A stretch of DNA of 64,000 nucleotides from Crocinitomicaceae bacterium. GTDB lineage: Bacteria; Bacteroidota; Bacteroidia; Flavobacteriales_G; Salibacteraceae. Each line of letters begins with the position of its first letter. Position 1 is the stretch's first letter. The notes beneath the pieces are model-generated. The model did not search any database and had not been told where the DNA came from. It saw only the letters and a program-made list of their open reading frames with translations. The stretch lies in contig PAVO01000030.1 in NCBI GenBank assembly GCA_002713215.1, forward strand, positions 92,280 to 156,279, given 5' to 3'. A program made the position numbers and the translations under genes. Below, one piece after another: positions 56,569 through 64,000 of the stretch.

Positions 56569-57203
56569 GGGTTCACCACTGGTAATCTTCCGCCAAATAA
56601 GTGGTCACGATAGATTCGCATTTCATCAATGCACTCTTGGATATCCACAAGAGCGAGATGCGTCCCTTTCTTGACGGACATTGCTAAATCTTCCAATTCC
56701 GGCGCCCATGCGCGGCAAGATATTGCGAATGCCGATACGTCCAATTGGCGATAATGCATGTAGCCATGCAGAGTAGGCATTTGGGCCATGAAGTAATCAC
56801 GATCAAGCATCAATGAATTGCCCGCAAAGATGGCACCAGTGCGTTGCTTGTGATCGTACTTATCAACACCAAGCGCCTTCATGTGCGCAATAATCATGTC
56901 TTGCGCCTCAGATAGCGTGATGGTTGACTTACGAACTTCATCCAATAGCCCTGATTTTGTGTGTTGCTCAAGTGCCCAAGGGTGTGATTTGGCAATCTCT
57001 TCTTCGGTCTGGTGAATGACGATTCGGATCGGTTCACCAATTTGGTTTAAGTCACGATCAGTGATGATGAAGGCAATCTCAAAAATAGGGTAATATTCCA
57101 TCCCCAACTGACCATTATCTAAGCGCTCATTAAGCCCACCGGTCTCGATATCTCCAAAAGCAAATCGCATTCCAGCGTTCTTATCTGTGGTAATTGATTT
57201 CAT
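56559..57203 (-). CDS. orn: Oligoribonuclease-like DEDDh 3'-5' exonuclease
   Basis: The 214-aa protein is collinear with Orn: DIETGG (Asp18, Glu20), FEIAFIITDRDLN, a SHPWALEQHTKSGL helix, GNSLMLDRDYF (Asp135), HYRQLDVS and THLALVDIQECIDE (His182, Asp187). All DEDDh residues are present. Orn degrades RNA di- to pentanucleotides, including pGpG from cyclic di-GMP. It is transcribed first in an operon with the RlmN-like gene from the operator at 57271-57286. A DNA 3'-5' exonuclease role is a less likely alternative. Confidence 0.85.
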   Translation of the reverse strand: MKSITTDKNAGMRFAFGDIETGGLNERLDNGQLGMEYYPIFEIAFIITDRDLNQIGEPIRIVIHQTEEEIAKSHPWALEQHTKSGLLDEVRKSTITLSEAQDMIIAHMKALGVDKYDHKQRTGAIFAGNSLMLDRDYFMAQMPTLHGYMHYRQLDVSAFAISCRAWAPELEDLAMSVKKGTHLALVDIQECIDEMRIYRDHLFGGRLPVVNPCQ

Positions 57204-57270
57204 GTTGTTTCCCGTGTCGAAACATTAAGTCATTTCATGCTAAACATATTACCATTCAATTGATTTTAAA

Positions 57271-57286
57271 ACAACATTTGTGTTGT
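57271..57286 (-). promoter_or_regulatory. Shared palindromic operator / promoter
   Basis: ACAACA-TTTG-TGTTGT; -35 TTGTTT, 17-bp spacer, -10 TAATAT on the minus strand, for the orn operon. Confidence 0.85.
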
Positions 57287-57302
57287 ATTTGTTGTTTTAA
57301 AT

Positions 57303-57318
57303 TGGCATGGCTGTTGCA
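57303..57318 (+). promoter_or_regulatory. Sigma-54 (-24/-12) promoter of a PEP-CTERM gene
   Basis: TGGCATGGCTGTTGCA with GG-N10-GC spacing, 50 bp before the ATG at 57368 and 17 bp from the divergent shared operator. Confidence 0.75.
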
Positions 57319-57367
57319 GAGGGATTTGTTCTATTTTTCTTACGTCGTATTTTTAAGGAATGATTTG

Positions 57368-58066
57368 ATGAAGTTGTTAACGATCGCCGCTGTTGTAATG
57401 TCTGTCGCCTCAATGGGGGTGCAAGCTAAGTTAGTCGATTCTTCACTTTTTACTGAAGGGGATGATAAGGTTACTCTGCATGAGGAAACTGGGCTTGAAT
57501 GGTTAAAACTTGACGCTACTGATGGTATGAGTTTTAACGAAATTGCGGAAGAAATGGTATCTGGAGGCCAGTTTGAAGGTTGGCGATTCCCGACCTATAG
57601 CGAGGTTCTGGTTTACACAGAAGAGGCGCTTAAACATGTTGACGATTTGATGTTTGGTGACCGCACAGACTCAGTGACGAATGCTTATGTCAACGACAGC
57701 AGAAACGTCATGAAAGCATTGGGTGTTACCGACGGCAGCATCTACTCCAGAAATGGTGCCACTGTTAACGGACTGTATTACGATGATGATGGCGAGTTAC
57801 GTTATACTGCGGCATATACAAATGGCACTCACACTTATAGCGGTTACATTCGATATAACGCCAGAAAAATGCAAGACAAAGACGTTGCAAACGCATACAA
57901 CGGGTTCTTCTTAGTAAGCGACGGTGGGGTTACATGGAGTTCGCTAAATGATCCAACGTTAAACATTAACAACCCAGACGCACCAATAAATGATGTGCCG
58001 GCCCCCTTGATGGGCGCATTTATCGGGCTCGCGATGATGGGGATGAGAAGAAAGCTAAAACCTTAA
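57368..58066 (+). CDS. PEP-CTERM protein (232 aa)
   Basis: Signal peptide (MKLLTIAAVV to VQA), then the same domain as the 39121-39786 protein (GLEWLKLDATDGMS, GGQFEGWRFPT, a late NGFFLVSDGG), and a VPAPLMG sorting tail with hydrophobic helix and MRRKLK. The ATG at 57368 (AAGGAATGATTTG upstream) is chosen; the upstream frame has no signal-peptide character. Export to the surface or matrix is inferred. A sigma-54 promoter precedes it. Confidence 0.85.
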   Translation: MKLLTIAAVVMSVASMGVQAKLVDSSLFTEGDDKVTLHEETGLEWLKLDATDGMSFNEIAEEMVSGGQFEGWRFPTYSEVLVYTEEALKHVDDLMFGDRTDSVTNAYVNDSRNVMKALGVTDGSIYSRNGATVNGLYYDDDGELRYTAAYTNGTHTYSGYIRYNARKMQDKDVANAYNGFFLVSDGGVTWSSLNDPTLNINNPDAPINDVPAPLMGAFIGLAMMGMRRKLKP

Positions 58067-58090
58067 GCAAAAGGTGTAAAGCAAAGTGAC

Positions 58091-58113
58091 AGGCGGGGTG
58101 CTCCCGCCTTTTT
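58091..58113 (+). terminator. Rho-independent terminator
   Basis: AGGCGGG / CCCGCCT stem with TTTTT, 24 bp after the PEP-CTERM gene. Confidence 0.85.
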
Positions 58114-58140
58114 AGTGTCAAAATATTATTCAGCCAAGGT

Positions 58141-58728
58141 CTACGATGCCATTTCTTGCGAGGTAGGAAGCATTGAGTAGAAGGCTCCCAGTTTATTATG
58201 GCACTCTGAAGACAAAGTTAATCGTTTTATCACCTGGTCAAGCTGGTTGTTCCGTTTTTCGATATTACGTAACCCTTGGACGATATCAACCAAGCGCTTG
58301 GCACCAGACAGATCACCTTCTAAAATAAAATTCGCGATGTGATAACCTGCATTGTCACCAACAACCTCAAGATGTACGTTGCAGACGTTATAAAGCCCGC
58401 TATAGCACTTCTCAAGCTTCTTAATGACATCTTCATTTGATTTTTTGACGGGGTCGAGCAAGAACGGGAAAAAGGTCACGACTTCATTGTGGGAAAGCTT
58501 AATGTTGCCGCTAGAAAGTTCACGAATAAAAAAAGATGGATCAACCTTTGTTTCAGCATTCAATGTGACTGGTAGAGCATACTGAAGACTTTCTATACGC
58601 CTGTGACCAAGGCATTTGGCAAATAAGTCCTGGGCCTGTCGAGTGGTAATGAAGCCGAAGTTTTGTTGCAAGAGCAATTTGAAACGTTCGGTCTCTGCGT
58701 TCAATTCCGTTTTGTTGGTGATTTCCAT
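58141..58728 (-). CDS. Hypothetical helical protein (195 aa)
   Basis: The N-terminal 60 residues contain a QAQDLFAKCLGHRRIESLQ helix motif like those at the start of many plasmid-borne proteins; the rest is helical. The function is unknown. It is under the operator at 58786-58801, which it shares closely with the end of the recombinase gene. Confidence 0.6.
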   Translation of the reverse strand: MEITNKTELNAETERFKLLLQQNFGFITTRQAQDLFAKCLGHRRIESLQYALPVTLNAETKVDPSFFIRELSSGNIKLSHNEVVTFFPFLLDPVKKSNEDVIKKLEKCYSGLYNVCNVHLEVVGDNAGYHIANFILEGDLSGAKRLVDIVQGLRNIEKRNNQLDQVIKRLTLSSECHNKLGAFYSMLPTSQEMAS

Positions 58729-58785
58729 AATACATCCATGTATTCGCGCAAATTGTCACTATGATAACAATTTAGACACCAACCA

Positions 58786-58801
58786 ACAACTTAATTGTTG
58801 T
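58786..58801 (-). promoter_or_regulatory. Shared palindromic operator / promoter
   Basis: ACAACTTAATTGTTGT, one mismatch; -35 TTGTTG, 17-bp spacer, -10 TATCAT on the minus strand, for 58141-58728. Confidence 0.8.
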
Positions 58802-58805
58802 TTAT

Positions 58806-59867
58806 TCAGAACTCATCAAGACTTGATAATACCGCGTTTTCCGCTTGCTCGTAGTCAGTTTGTACGTATATCTCAGTTGTTGTTATTGAACTGTGACCCA
58901 GCATCTCTTTAATGTCTTTTAAGCTCACACCGTCACGATGTAACCATGTTGCGTAAGAACGACGAAGGGAATGAGGGGCTATTTTCGATGTTTGGGATAT
59001 CAGACCGTACTGTTTGCACAATTGGTATATGGTGGACGTATCCATCGGCGACTCTTGTTTATCAGCAGAGAGCACCTTGCCGGATTTATTGACCGGCAAA
59101 AATAGGTAACCTGGTTCATGACCTCTATAACCCAACCAGAGAACGAGAGAATCAAAAGCGAGCCTTGGTATAGGTACAATCCGAACTTTGCCACCTTTAC
59201 CCACTACAGTGAGTCTGCGTGCACCCATGTCCAGCTGCTCTAACGTCAAACCGGTTAACTCAGAGCGGCGCAATCCTGAGAATATAAGGGTAAGTAACAT
59301 CGTTTTGTTACGTATCGCGGTGGTTTTGTGGCGGCACGTCGATTCAATGTTCTCTATAAGCCCAGGAACTTTGTCTTTTTCTAATATTTGGTGTTTTTTA
59401 CGGCGAGGTGAGGCGGATATGCTGACTGCACGAATGCGCTCGTATTGTTTGGTCGTGATCTGATCAAGGAAATACGCCTCTCTCAACACCCCTTTTACAA
59501 CCGACAGGTATAAGCGCAAGGTATCAGGCGTCAATCCTTTATCTTGGAGAAGCCCAAGTAAACTGTTAATGCCGTTGCGGTCAAAGTTTCCCCAGCGAAT
59601 AGCATATATGCTCTCTTGCCCTAGATGCTTGGCAAGTGCCGATAATGTGCGTCTTGCTGTCGTCTTTGAAGTTTCTCGCTTCAGGTTATTGATATAAGCG
59701 TAAACAGGACATTCATTATCAACGACAATTACAGAGGCTTGGGTGCGAGTCGTTCGACTCGTTAAAGCAGTGGGTTCAAAATTGTGATTAATAATATGTT
59801 CTAAACGCAAGGTACTAAAAATCCACCTGTAAAATACGATGTCAGAGTAACTAAAAATCCACCTCAT
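58806..59867 (-). CDS. Tyrosine recombinase / integrase
   Basis: The 353-aa protein has a SAM-like N-terminal core-binding domain (about 45-150) and a complete catalytic domain: Arg200 in SGLRRSEL, Lys in GKGGKVR, His299-x-x-Arg302 in PHSLRRSY, His325 in MLGHSS and nucleophile Tyr334 in EIYVQ. It would perform site-specific recombination, such as integration, dimer resolution or inversion. The first 20 residues encode a duplicated RWIFS from a DNA direct repeat and the true start may be downstream, since no ribosome-binding site precedes the ATG. Confidence 0.9.
   Translation of the reverse strand: MRWIFSYSDIVFYRWIFSTLRLEHIINHNFEPTALTSRTTRTQASVIVVDNECPVYAYINNLKRETSKTTARRTLSALAKHLGQESIYAIRWGNFDRNGINSLLGLLQDKGLTPDTLRLYLSVVKGVLREAYFLDQITTKQYERIRAVSISASPRRKKHQILEKDKVPGLIENIESTCRHKTTAIRNKTMLLTLIFSGLRRSELTGLTLEQLDMGARRLTVVGKGGKVRIVPIPRLAFDSLVLWLGYRGHEPGYLFLPVNKSGKVLSADKQESPMDTSTIYQLCKQYGLISQTSKIAPHSLRRSYATWLHRDGVSLKDIKEMLGHSSITTTEIYVQTDYEQAENAVLSSLDEF
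59814..59864. repeat. Direct repeat at the 5' end of the recombinase gene
   Basis: ACTAAAAATCCACCT occurs at 59814-59828 and 59850-59864, a perfect 15-bp match with 36-bp periodicity. The spacing suits binding sites for the recombinase or its regulator. Confidence 0.65.
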
Positions 59868-60067
59868 TTCTATAGTTACACCTGACAGAAATAAGACATG
59901 AACGTTACGTTACATCAATTGTGATGTTTATTATTAAGTTGAAATGTCAGGTAACCACCTGATTAAATGATATTAAATTCAACTGTCGCATCGACGTCGT
60001 GTGGCAATCAATTTAATCATGCTATCATTTTATGCATCAGGGAGATATTACGAGCAAAGGAGTGCAG
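59868..60067. promoter_or_regulatory. Divergent intergenic region with inverted repeats
   Basis: 200 bp between the recombinase and XRE genes with no ORF. ACCTGACA near 59879 and TGTCAGGT near 59945 form an inverted repeat, and ACATCAATTGTGATGT near 59910 is nearly palindromic. These are candidate operator or attachment-site elements. No copy of the shared palindrome was seen. Confidence 0.45.
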
Positions 60068-61411
60068 ATGAGCACATATACGTTAGATAAACTTAAAGAT
60101 ATGCGACTCGATCGCGGGTGGAGCCAAAGTGCGTTATCAGAAATGTCAGGCTTATCATCACGAACCATTCAGCGCATTGAAGCAGGTAAGCCAGCATCGA
60201 TTGAAACGGCAAAGGCAATTGCAGCAACCTTTGATGTTGAGAGCATCGAGGTGTTAGGGACGCGAATTAAAACAGAGTCATGCACTTCAGACCCGAAGAA
60301 CTATCGGCAACCGGTTGTGTTTGAGTCGTCTTACTCGCCTAAAGTAGCAGAGTTTTACCATGGTTTTTTATCGTTAATTTTCATCCTGGCTTTGTTTTAT
60401 TGGACGAAATCTACTCAGGATGCGGGAAGTGTAGAATTAAAAATATTCAATGTTTCGGTCCTGTTGATATTCATGTTGACTTCAGGATGGTCATTATTCT
60501 CTCTATTCCACAATAAAAAGGGTCCAAAAGCCCGTTTTGAAATGAAGCCCATAAACCCACTGTTTGTACATTTTGGAGGGGGTTCTGAAATAGGTATGGA
60601 AAGGTACACCCGTAAGTATCCGCTTAAGAAGATGTGTGCAGTAACCGGTGTTAATAGGGAAAATGATCATCTCGTTTATCACTCTTCTTCGTCAAGCACT
60701 CTCATTGTGGGAGAAGAGGGAAGTGGGTTGTCCGTCGCAGCCATTTTCCAATGCTTTCCTCTATTCTGTGAACAGAGAGGTGGACTGATGCTCGTTGATA
60801 GTGAAGACGATCCAGCGTTCCAGTACGTTAAGCAGACCATGAAGAGTGTAGGTAGAGAGGATGACCTGTACTTTGCAGAATTCAATGATGTCAGCAAGAA
60901 AGACTCTCAGTGGTGGTTGAGCGCGCTGGATGAAAGGAAAGTGTTATTTGTGCGCGTTGGAAAGGATGATGATAGTGAAACGGTAACAGATGCCTTTTTT
61001 AGTGCGATATCGAGTAGACGATGGCTTGAGCACACTGAAAACAATCCGAATGGCTCGTTTTTATACCTGAAAGACTCTCACGTAAAAGACCCAGTGAGAC
61101 TTAAGGAACAGCTCATTGATGCGCGAAAACTATCAGGGCTTCGTTCAGTGTTGGCTGTGTATAGGCCGGAAACATTCATGACAGAACAAACACCGACCCT
61201 TGTGAATTACTTCCAGCATAAGCACATTATGAAGATTAATGATCCGAAGGTTGCTGCTCGTTTGCTGGAGCAAATGTCAGTCGAAAGTTACTCTGACCTG
61301 AAGGTGTCAGATATCATTTCTCATGGACCTGGCGAATCATCTTATATGCATTCTGGCCTGGTTTGGAAAAAAGTATCAATGACGTATCTTCACTTCCCGT
61401 ATGCGGAGTAA
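60068..61411 (+). CDS. XRE-HTH protein with membrane helices and degenerate TraD-like ATPase domain
   Basis: The 447-aa protein has an N-terminal XRE/HTH_3 domain (1-64: WSQSALSEMSGLSSRTIQRI), two transmembrane helices (about 97-113 and 124-146), and a C-terminal domain with the strand order of VirD4/TraD coupling proteins. The Walker A position reads GEEGSGLS (215-222), with Leu in place of the catalytic Lys. The Walker B strand FLYLKDS lacks the Glu. ATP hydrolysis is therefore unlikely. AAAGGAGTGCAG decides the start at 60068. A membrane-tethered DNA-binding regulator or partition factor is inferred. Confidence 0.6.
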   Translation: MSTYTLDKLKDMRLDRGWSQSALSEMSGLSSRTIQRIEAGKPASIETAKAIAATFDVESIEVLGTRIKTESCTSDPKNYRQPVVFESSYSPKVAEFYHGFLSLIFILALFYWTKSTQDAGSVELKIFNVSVLLIFMLTSGWSLFSLFHNKKGPKARFEMKPINPLFVHFGGGSEIGMERYTRKYPLKKMCAVTGVNRENDHLVYHSSSSSTLIVGEEGSGLSVAAIFQCFPLFCEQRGGLMLVDSEDDPAFQYVKQTMKSVGREDDLYFAEFNDVSKKDSQWWLSALDERKVLFVRVGKDDDSETVTDAFFSAISSRRWLEHTENNPNGSFLYLKDSHVKDPVRLKEQLIDARKLSGLRSVLAVYRPETFMTEQTPTLVNYFQHKHIMKINDPKVAARLLEQMSVESYSDLKVSDIISHGPGESSYMHSGLVWKKVSMTYLHFPYAE

Positions 61412-61453
61412 TGAATGCCTCTCGTTGTTTAGATAGCATGCAGTAACGATAAA

Positions 61454-61469
61454 ACAACATATATATTGT
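61454..61469 (+). promoter_or_regulatory. Shared palindromic operator (variant)
   Basis: ACAACATATATATTGT, one mismatch, upstream of 61534-61818. The spacing to a clear -10 (TAATAT) is about 21 bp, so the promoter geometry is atypical here. Confidence 0.55.
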
Positions 61470-61533
61470 TATAAGAGTTGGATTTATTGTGATAATATTG
61501 TTTGTGATTTAAACAAGATAAATGGAGTTTTCG

Positions 61534-61818
61534 ATGTTTTTTAAATTCACAGAGACCAGCCCTATGGGGCAGATAAAGGAATTTGGCTCGGGAGATTGGG
61601 TTAAACAGAACAAGGCCAAGCTGATCATACAGGCATGTTTGTTGTTTGCGCTGGGGCTGTATACTGGGTTTACATTTTTGTTGGCAGTAGGTGCTCTGCC
61701 ATTAATCTTTATGCCACTTACATCATCTACATCACCGTTCTCAAGAGAGGCTTTCATCATTCAGTCGCTTTGGTATGCACCTGTGCTCTTCTGGAAAGCG
61801 AGAAACGAGAAAATCTAA
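61534..61818 (+). CDS. Small membrane protein (94 aa)
   Basis: Two hydrophobic helices (about residues 30-62) in the middle and a terminal amphipathic helix; unrecognised. GGAGTTTTCG precedes the ATG at 61534; an earlier ATG four codons upstream is less well placed. Confidence 0.55.
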   Translation: MFFKFTETSPMGQIKEFGSGDWVKQNKAKLIIQACLLFALGLYTGFTFLLAVGALPLIFMPLTSSTSPFSREAFIIQSLWYAPVLFWKARNEKI

Positions 61819-61856
61819 TTGTTGGGCGTGAGTGAAAAGTCACGCCCAGTATCTCT

Positions 61857-62084
61857 TTAAGACGCAGGGTTCGACGCAAGGTAGTCTTTTCCCTGCTGCG
61901 TGATAGTGTATTGCTTGCCATCAAACTCAACCATACCGCGATTAACCAGTGAGGCAAACACGCGCATCGTCTGCCCGTGAGAAGACCGGCACCAGCCGTT
62001 ACGGAACGAGACAGTATGGAAAAAGCCCTTTTTGTTCAGGCTGTCTAGGCAGCTGTGTTGTATATGTCCAAGTTTTCGTTTCAT
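61857..62084 (-). CDS. Small winged-helix-like protein (75 aa)
   Basis: The sequence (a TMRVFASLVNRGMVEFDG helix-wing and YTITQQGKDYL) fits a compact winged helix as in small transcription regulators. AAGGATTGACTTC precedes the ATG at 62084. It lies 5 bp after the stop of the 349-aa gene, so it is co-transcribed from the operator at 63200. Confidence 0.55.
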   Translation of the reverse strand: MKRKLGHIQHSCLDSLNKKGFFHTVSFRNGWCRSSHGQTMRVFASLVNRGMVEFDGKQYTITQQGKDYLASNPAS

Positions 62085-62089
62085 TGAAG

Positions 62090-63139
62090 TCAATCCTTAA
62101 GCGGTACGTTTTGCCCGCAACACTCACAAAGCTTGGTTGATGAATTGTGAGATAACTTCAACTTCTTCAGTAAAGCTCTTGCCTCAACAAACGTAAGGCC
62201 ATCGGAGATGTCGTCAAAGAAGTTTTGCAGCTGCTTATCGCTATAATGCTTCTTCAACTCATTAGCAATCGTTTGATGATGACCTACCCCTTTTAGTCTA
62301 ATCATGTAATCAATTGGGTTGAATCCATCAATGCGAGCAATGGCATCTCTAACCAAAGAAATGCAATACTTACCTTCGCTTACCCACTTAAGCACAAGTT
62401 CAAATGGGATTACGTTCTCGCCAAGTTTTTTGTATGCATCACCGAATTTATAGCCGCTGCCATGCTGCATCCCATTGATAATTTCATCAGTTGTTAAATG
62501 TTCTGAATCATAGAGTAAATCAAGGTAGTTTTCTTGGCTCGTGATGACCGTTTCCACCTGTTCTCTGCTAAGTATTGTTGAAATACGTTTTATGGCAGAA
62601 GGTTTTTTCGAGAGCAAGAAATTAAAGTCATCGTCAGTAAAAGGGAAGTCTTTGTGTTTGTATGCGAGCGCGAACGAGTCATCCTGGGGTATCGCAAGTC
62701 TTAAAGTCTCGGTGTCTAAAGCGCATGGCACTAATCCATGCATTTCATTGTAACCACCATGCTTGCTTTTATCCCCTAGCATTATGTTTTTGAAAAACAA
62801 TTTCAACTTGTCAGTTTTAACAAAATCGGGAAGGTAGCTAAAGGAACAATTCGCTTCCTCGTACAATTCAATGATGAAATCATCACTAAGAAGATGCGCA
62901 ACTTCTTTTATGTTTACTTTGCAAAGCTCAGTGTCCTCAAGATAGATTAAAGCGCGTGCTTTTGTTCTTAATTCGACTGGGAGAATCTCAAAAATCCTTT
63001 CCTCTATAGCCATTAGTTTATCGGCTTGCTCTTCAGAACAAGAGCCCGAAGGGATAAGTCCGACATCCTTTTTGAAGTCACATAAGTAACCGTTTTGGTT
63101 AATCTTTATGAGCAAGGTATTAATTATATCGTGAAACAA
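62090..63139 (-). CDS. Hypothetical protein with C-terminal CxxC motif (349 aa)
   Basis: A large, mostly helical protein, unrecognised, ending in CECCGQNVPLKD, a compact possible metal site. The start is a TTG after AAGAGTAGAAA; the next ATG is about 40 codons later. It is the first gene of an operon with the winged-helix-like protein. Confidence 0.6.
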   Translation of the reverse strand: MFHDIINTLLIKINQNGYLCDFKKDVGLIPSGSCSEEQADKLMAIEERIFEILPVELRTKARALIYLEDTELCKVNIKEVAHLLSDDFIIELYEEANCSFSYLPDFVKTDKLKLFFKNIMLGDKSKHGGYNEMHGLVPCALDTETLRLAIPQDDSFALAYKHKDFPFTDDDFNFLLSKKPSAIKRISTILSREQVETVITSQENYLDLLYDSEHLTTDEIINGMQHGSGYKFGDAYKKLGENVIPFELVLKWVSEGKYCISLVRDAIARIDGFNPIDYMIRLKGVGHHQTIANELKKHYSDKQLQNFFDDISDGLTFVEARALLKKLKLSHNSSTKLCECCGQNVPLKD

Positions 63140-63199
63140 TTTCTACTCTTAAATTATTTATTGAACATACAGTCATAATACCGAAAATTCATAACCAAA

Positions 63200-63215
63200 A
63201 CAACATAAATGATGT
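63200..63215 (-). promoter_or_regulatory. Shared palindromic operator / promoter
   Basis: ACAACATAAATGATGT, one mismatch; -35 TTGTTT, 17-bp spacer, -10 TATTAT on the minus strand, for 62090-63139. Confidence 0.75.
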
Positions 63216-63225
63216 TTTTATAATT

Positions 63226-63750
63226 TTAGGTGATTATTTTTCCGGATGAAGTTAGATATGCCCACATGTGCTTAGCGTCATCGAGGTCCAATTCAGGACA
63301 TGCCTGGAAAACCTGATCTTCGGGGATCCAACCCTTGCTATTCGCCGTTAGTTGCTTGTGAGCGTCGATCATGTTTTGTCCATAGCCTGAACCAAATTGT
63401 TTCTCAAAACTGCTGATAAGTACCTCTGAGGGGATACCACGGCAAGCAATCCACCCTGATGGGATGTAATCAAGTGAAAACGCGTTTTCTTCCCACTTTA
63501 AGAACTCGCGTTGAATTGTCGCAGCCGAATCGTAGCAGAACCGGTAATTGAAATGACCGTTAGGATCTAAGTCATAAGCAATCGCCAAGGTGAAGGCCAA
63601 TTGTATTACCGCACAATATTTTCCTGACTGCTCGTTGTAAAACACGACTAAGTATTCCAGCTTCTGATATTCAGCTATTTTTGCCTGAACTTCTTCCGGG
63701 TAGCTGGATAGCCGATTTGAAAACTCGACCAGTAAATTATTTTGTCGCAC
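63226..63750 (-). CDS. Hypothetical protein (174 aa), 5' end next to an insertion element
   Basis: Unrecognised soluble protein. TGAGGAATTT five bases before a GTG at 63750 supports this start; the frame is also open to a TTG at 63795, only about 15 bp from the insertion-sequence hairpin. The gene may have lost its native promoter to the element. Confidence 0.55.
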   Translation of the reverse strand: MRQNNLLVEFSNRLSSYPEEVQAKIAEYQKLEYLVVFYNEQSGKYCAVIQLAFTLAIAYDLDPNGHFNYRFCYDSAATIQREFLKWEENAFSLDYIPSGWIACRGIPSEVLISSFEKQFGSGYGQNMIDAHKQLTANSKGWIPEDQVFQACPELDLDDAKHMWAYLTSSGKIIT

Positions 63751-63810
63751 AAATTCCTCACTTAAAATGGATAGCAATATCAGTGGTTTTATCAATTAAA
63801 CCGTAAAACT

Positions 63811-63826
63811 CCTACATTCATGTAGG
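63811..63826. repeat. Terminal hairpin of an IS200/IS605-type element
   Basis: CCTACA-TTCA-TGTAGG, a perfect 6-bp imperfect-loop hairpin, 32 bp downstream of the transposase stop, where these elements carry a subterminal hairpin recognised as single-stranded DNA. Confidence 0.65.
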
Positions 63827-63857
63827 GGATGTAAGGTATTACCGCAAAGCGGTAACG

Positions 63858-64000
63858 TTACGATGGTCTATTCTGTTGCTCAATGTATTTTGTGAGCACA
63901 TCCAAAGAAGCACCGCCACAAGAACCCGCAAAATAGCTAGGCGACCAAAGAGCACCATTCCATAGATAACGGTGTATCACTGGATATTCTTTTCTCATTA
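63858..64000 (-). CDS. tnpA: IS200/IS605-type Y1 transposase, C-terminal part (cut by window end)
   Basis: The last 46 or so residues are visible on the minus strand: a VIHRYLWNGALWSPSYF-type segment, then GSCGGASLDVLTKYIEQQ. They match the C-terminal region of IS200-family TnpA, the HUH-type single-strand transposase that uses one tyrosine. The catalytic residues lie beyond the window edge. The stop is TAA at 63858-63860, followed by the element's hairpin. Confidence 0.8.
   Translation of the reverse strand, partial: MRKEYPVIHRYLWNGALWSPSYFAGSCGGASLDVLTKYIEQQNRPS

Overview
The window looks like part of a large extrachromosomal element, either a megaplasmid or a phage-plasmid-like replicon, from a marine gammaproteobacterium (Alteromonadales-like). 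This is inferred from moderate AT content, PEP-CTERM surface proteins with sigma-54 promoters, and a chemoreceptor. It also rests on dozens of small genes of unknown function packed in short minus-strand operons, and on element-borne replication and translation genes. I see no rRNA, capsid, tail or conjugation-pore genes and no CRISPR array, so the replicon type is an inference.

The dominant feature is a regulon-like architecture. About 36 copies of a palindrome, ACAACA-N4-TGTTGT (15 of them the identical 16-mer with CTTT in the centre), sit just upstream of operons on both strands. In most of them the gene-proximal arm supplies the -35 box (TTGTTT or TTGTAT). A -10 box (TATGAT, TAATAT, TACTAT and similar) follows after 16-18 bp. 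A recurrent 5'UTR with the ribosome-binding site AGGGGAAAC and then ATG often comes next. One DNA-binding regulator could therefore silence or license most of the window at once. Candidates in the window are a protein with two Cro/CI-like helix-turn-helix repeats (44887-45684) and a membrane-anchored XRE protein with a degenerate ATPase domain (60068-61411).

Layout: 0-10 kb holds a C-type-lectin PEP-CTERM protein and small operons, with a P-loop kinase-like protein and a periplasmic binding-protein-like gene. 9.4-11.7 kb holds an HD hydrolase, a type-2 peptidyl-tRNA hydrolase with a disrupted 5' end, and a tRNA / tRNA-like cluster. 12-20 kb holds small operons, a glycine-zipper lipoprotein and a 2H phosphoesterase. 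20.4-23.5 kb holds two large paralogues made of about 45-residue repeats. 23.6-28.5 kb holds a thioredoxin-like protein, a chemoreceptor, a choice-of-anchor-A surface protein and a globin-like protein.

28.56-28.92 kb holds a tmRNA gene in circularly permuted (two-piece) order whose promoter carries the shared palindrome. 29-36 kb holds a 5'-3' exonuclease, phosphoglucomutase, an ATP-grasp protein and a SpoT-like HD protein. 37-44 kb holds small genes, a second PEP-CTERM protein and a HAD phosphatase. 44.4-57.2 kb holds HU, the double-HTH protein, a full-length sliding clamp (dnaN), a PAPS-reductase-like protein, a DnaE homologue that has lost its catalytic aspartates, a DnaT-like protein, an RlmN-like radical SAM protein without the terminal cysteine, and an oligoribonuclease. 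57.3-64 kb holds a third PEP-CTERM protein, a tyrosine recombinase, the XRE/pseudo-ATPase protein and the cut-off end of an IS200/IS605-type transposase.

Taken together, the cargo is weighted to replication accessories and to RNA and translation housekeeping (tRNAs, tmRNA, Pth2, Orn, 2H phosphoesterase, RlmN-like). Much of it is wired to the shared operator, with sensory and surface functions as additional cargo. Start codons were chosen from ribosome-binding sites where these were clear, and many small products are not recognisable.
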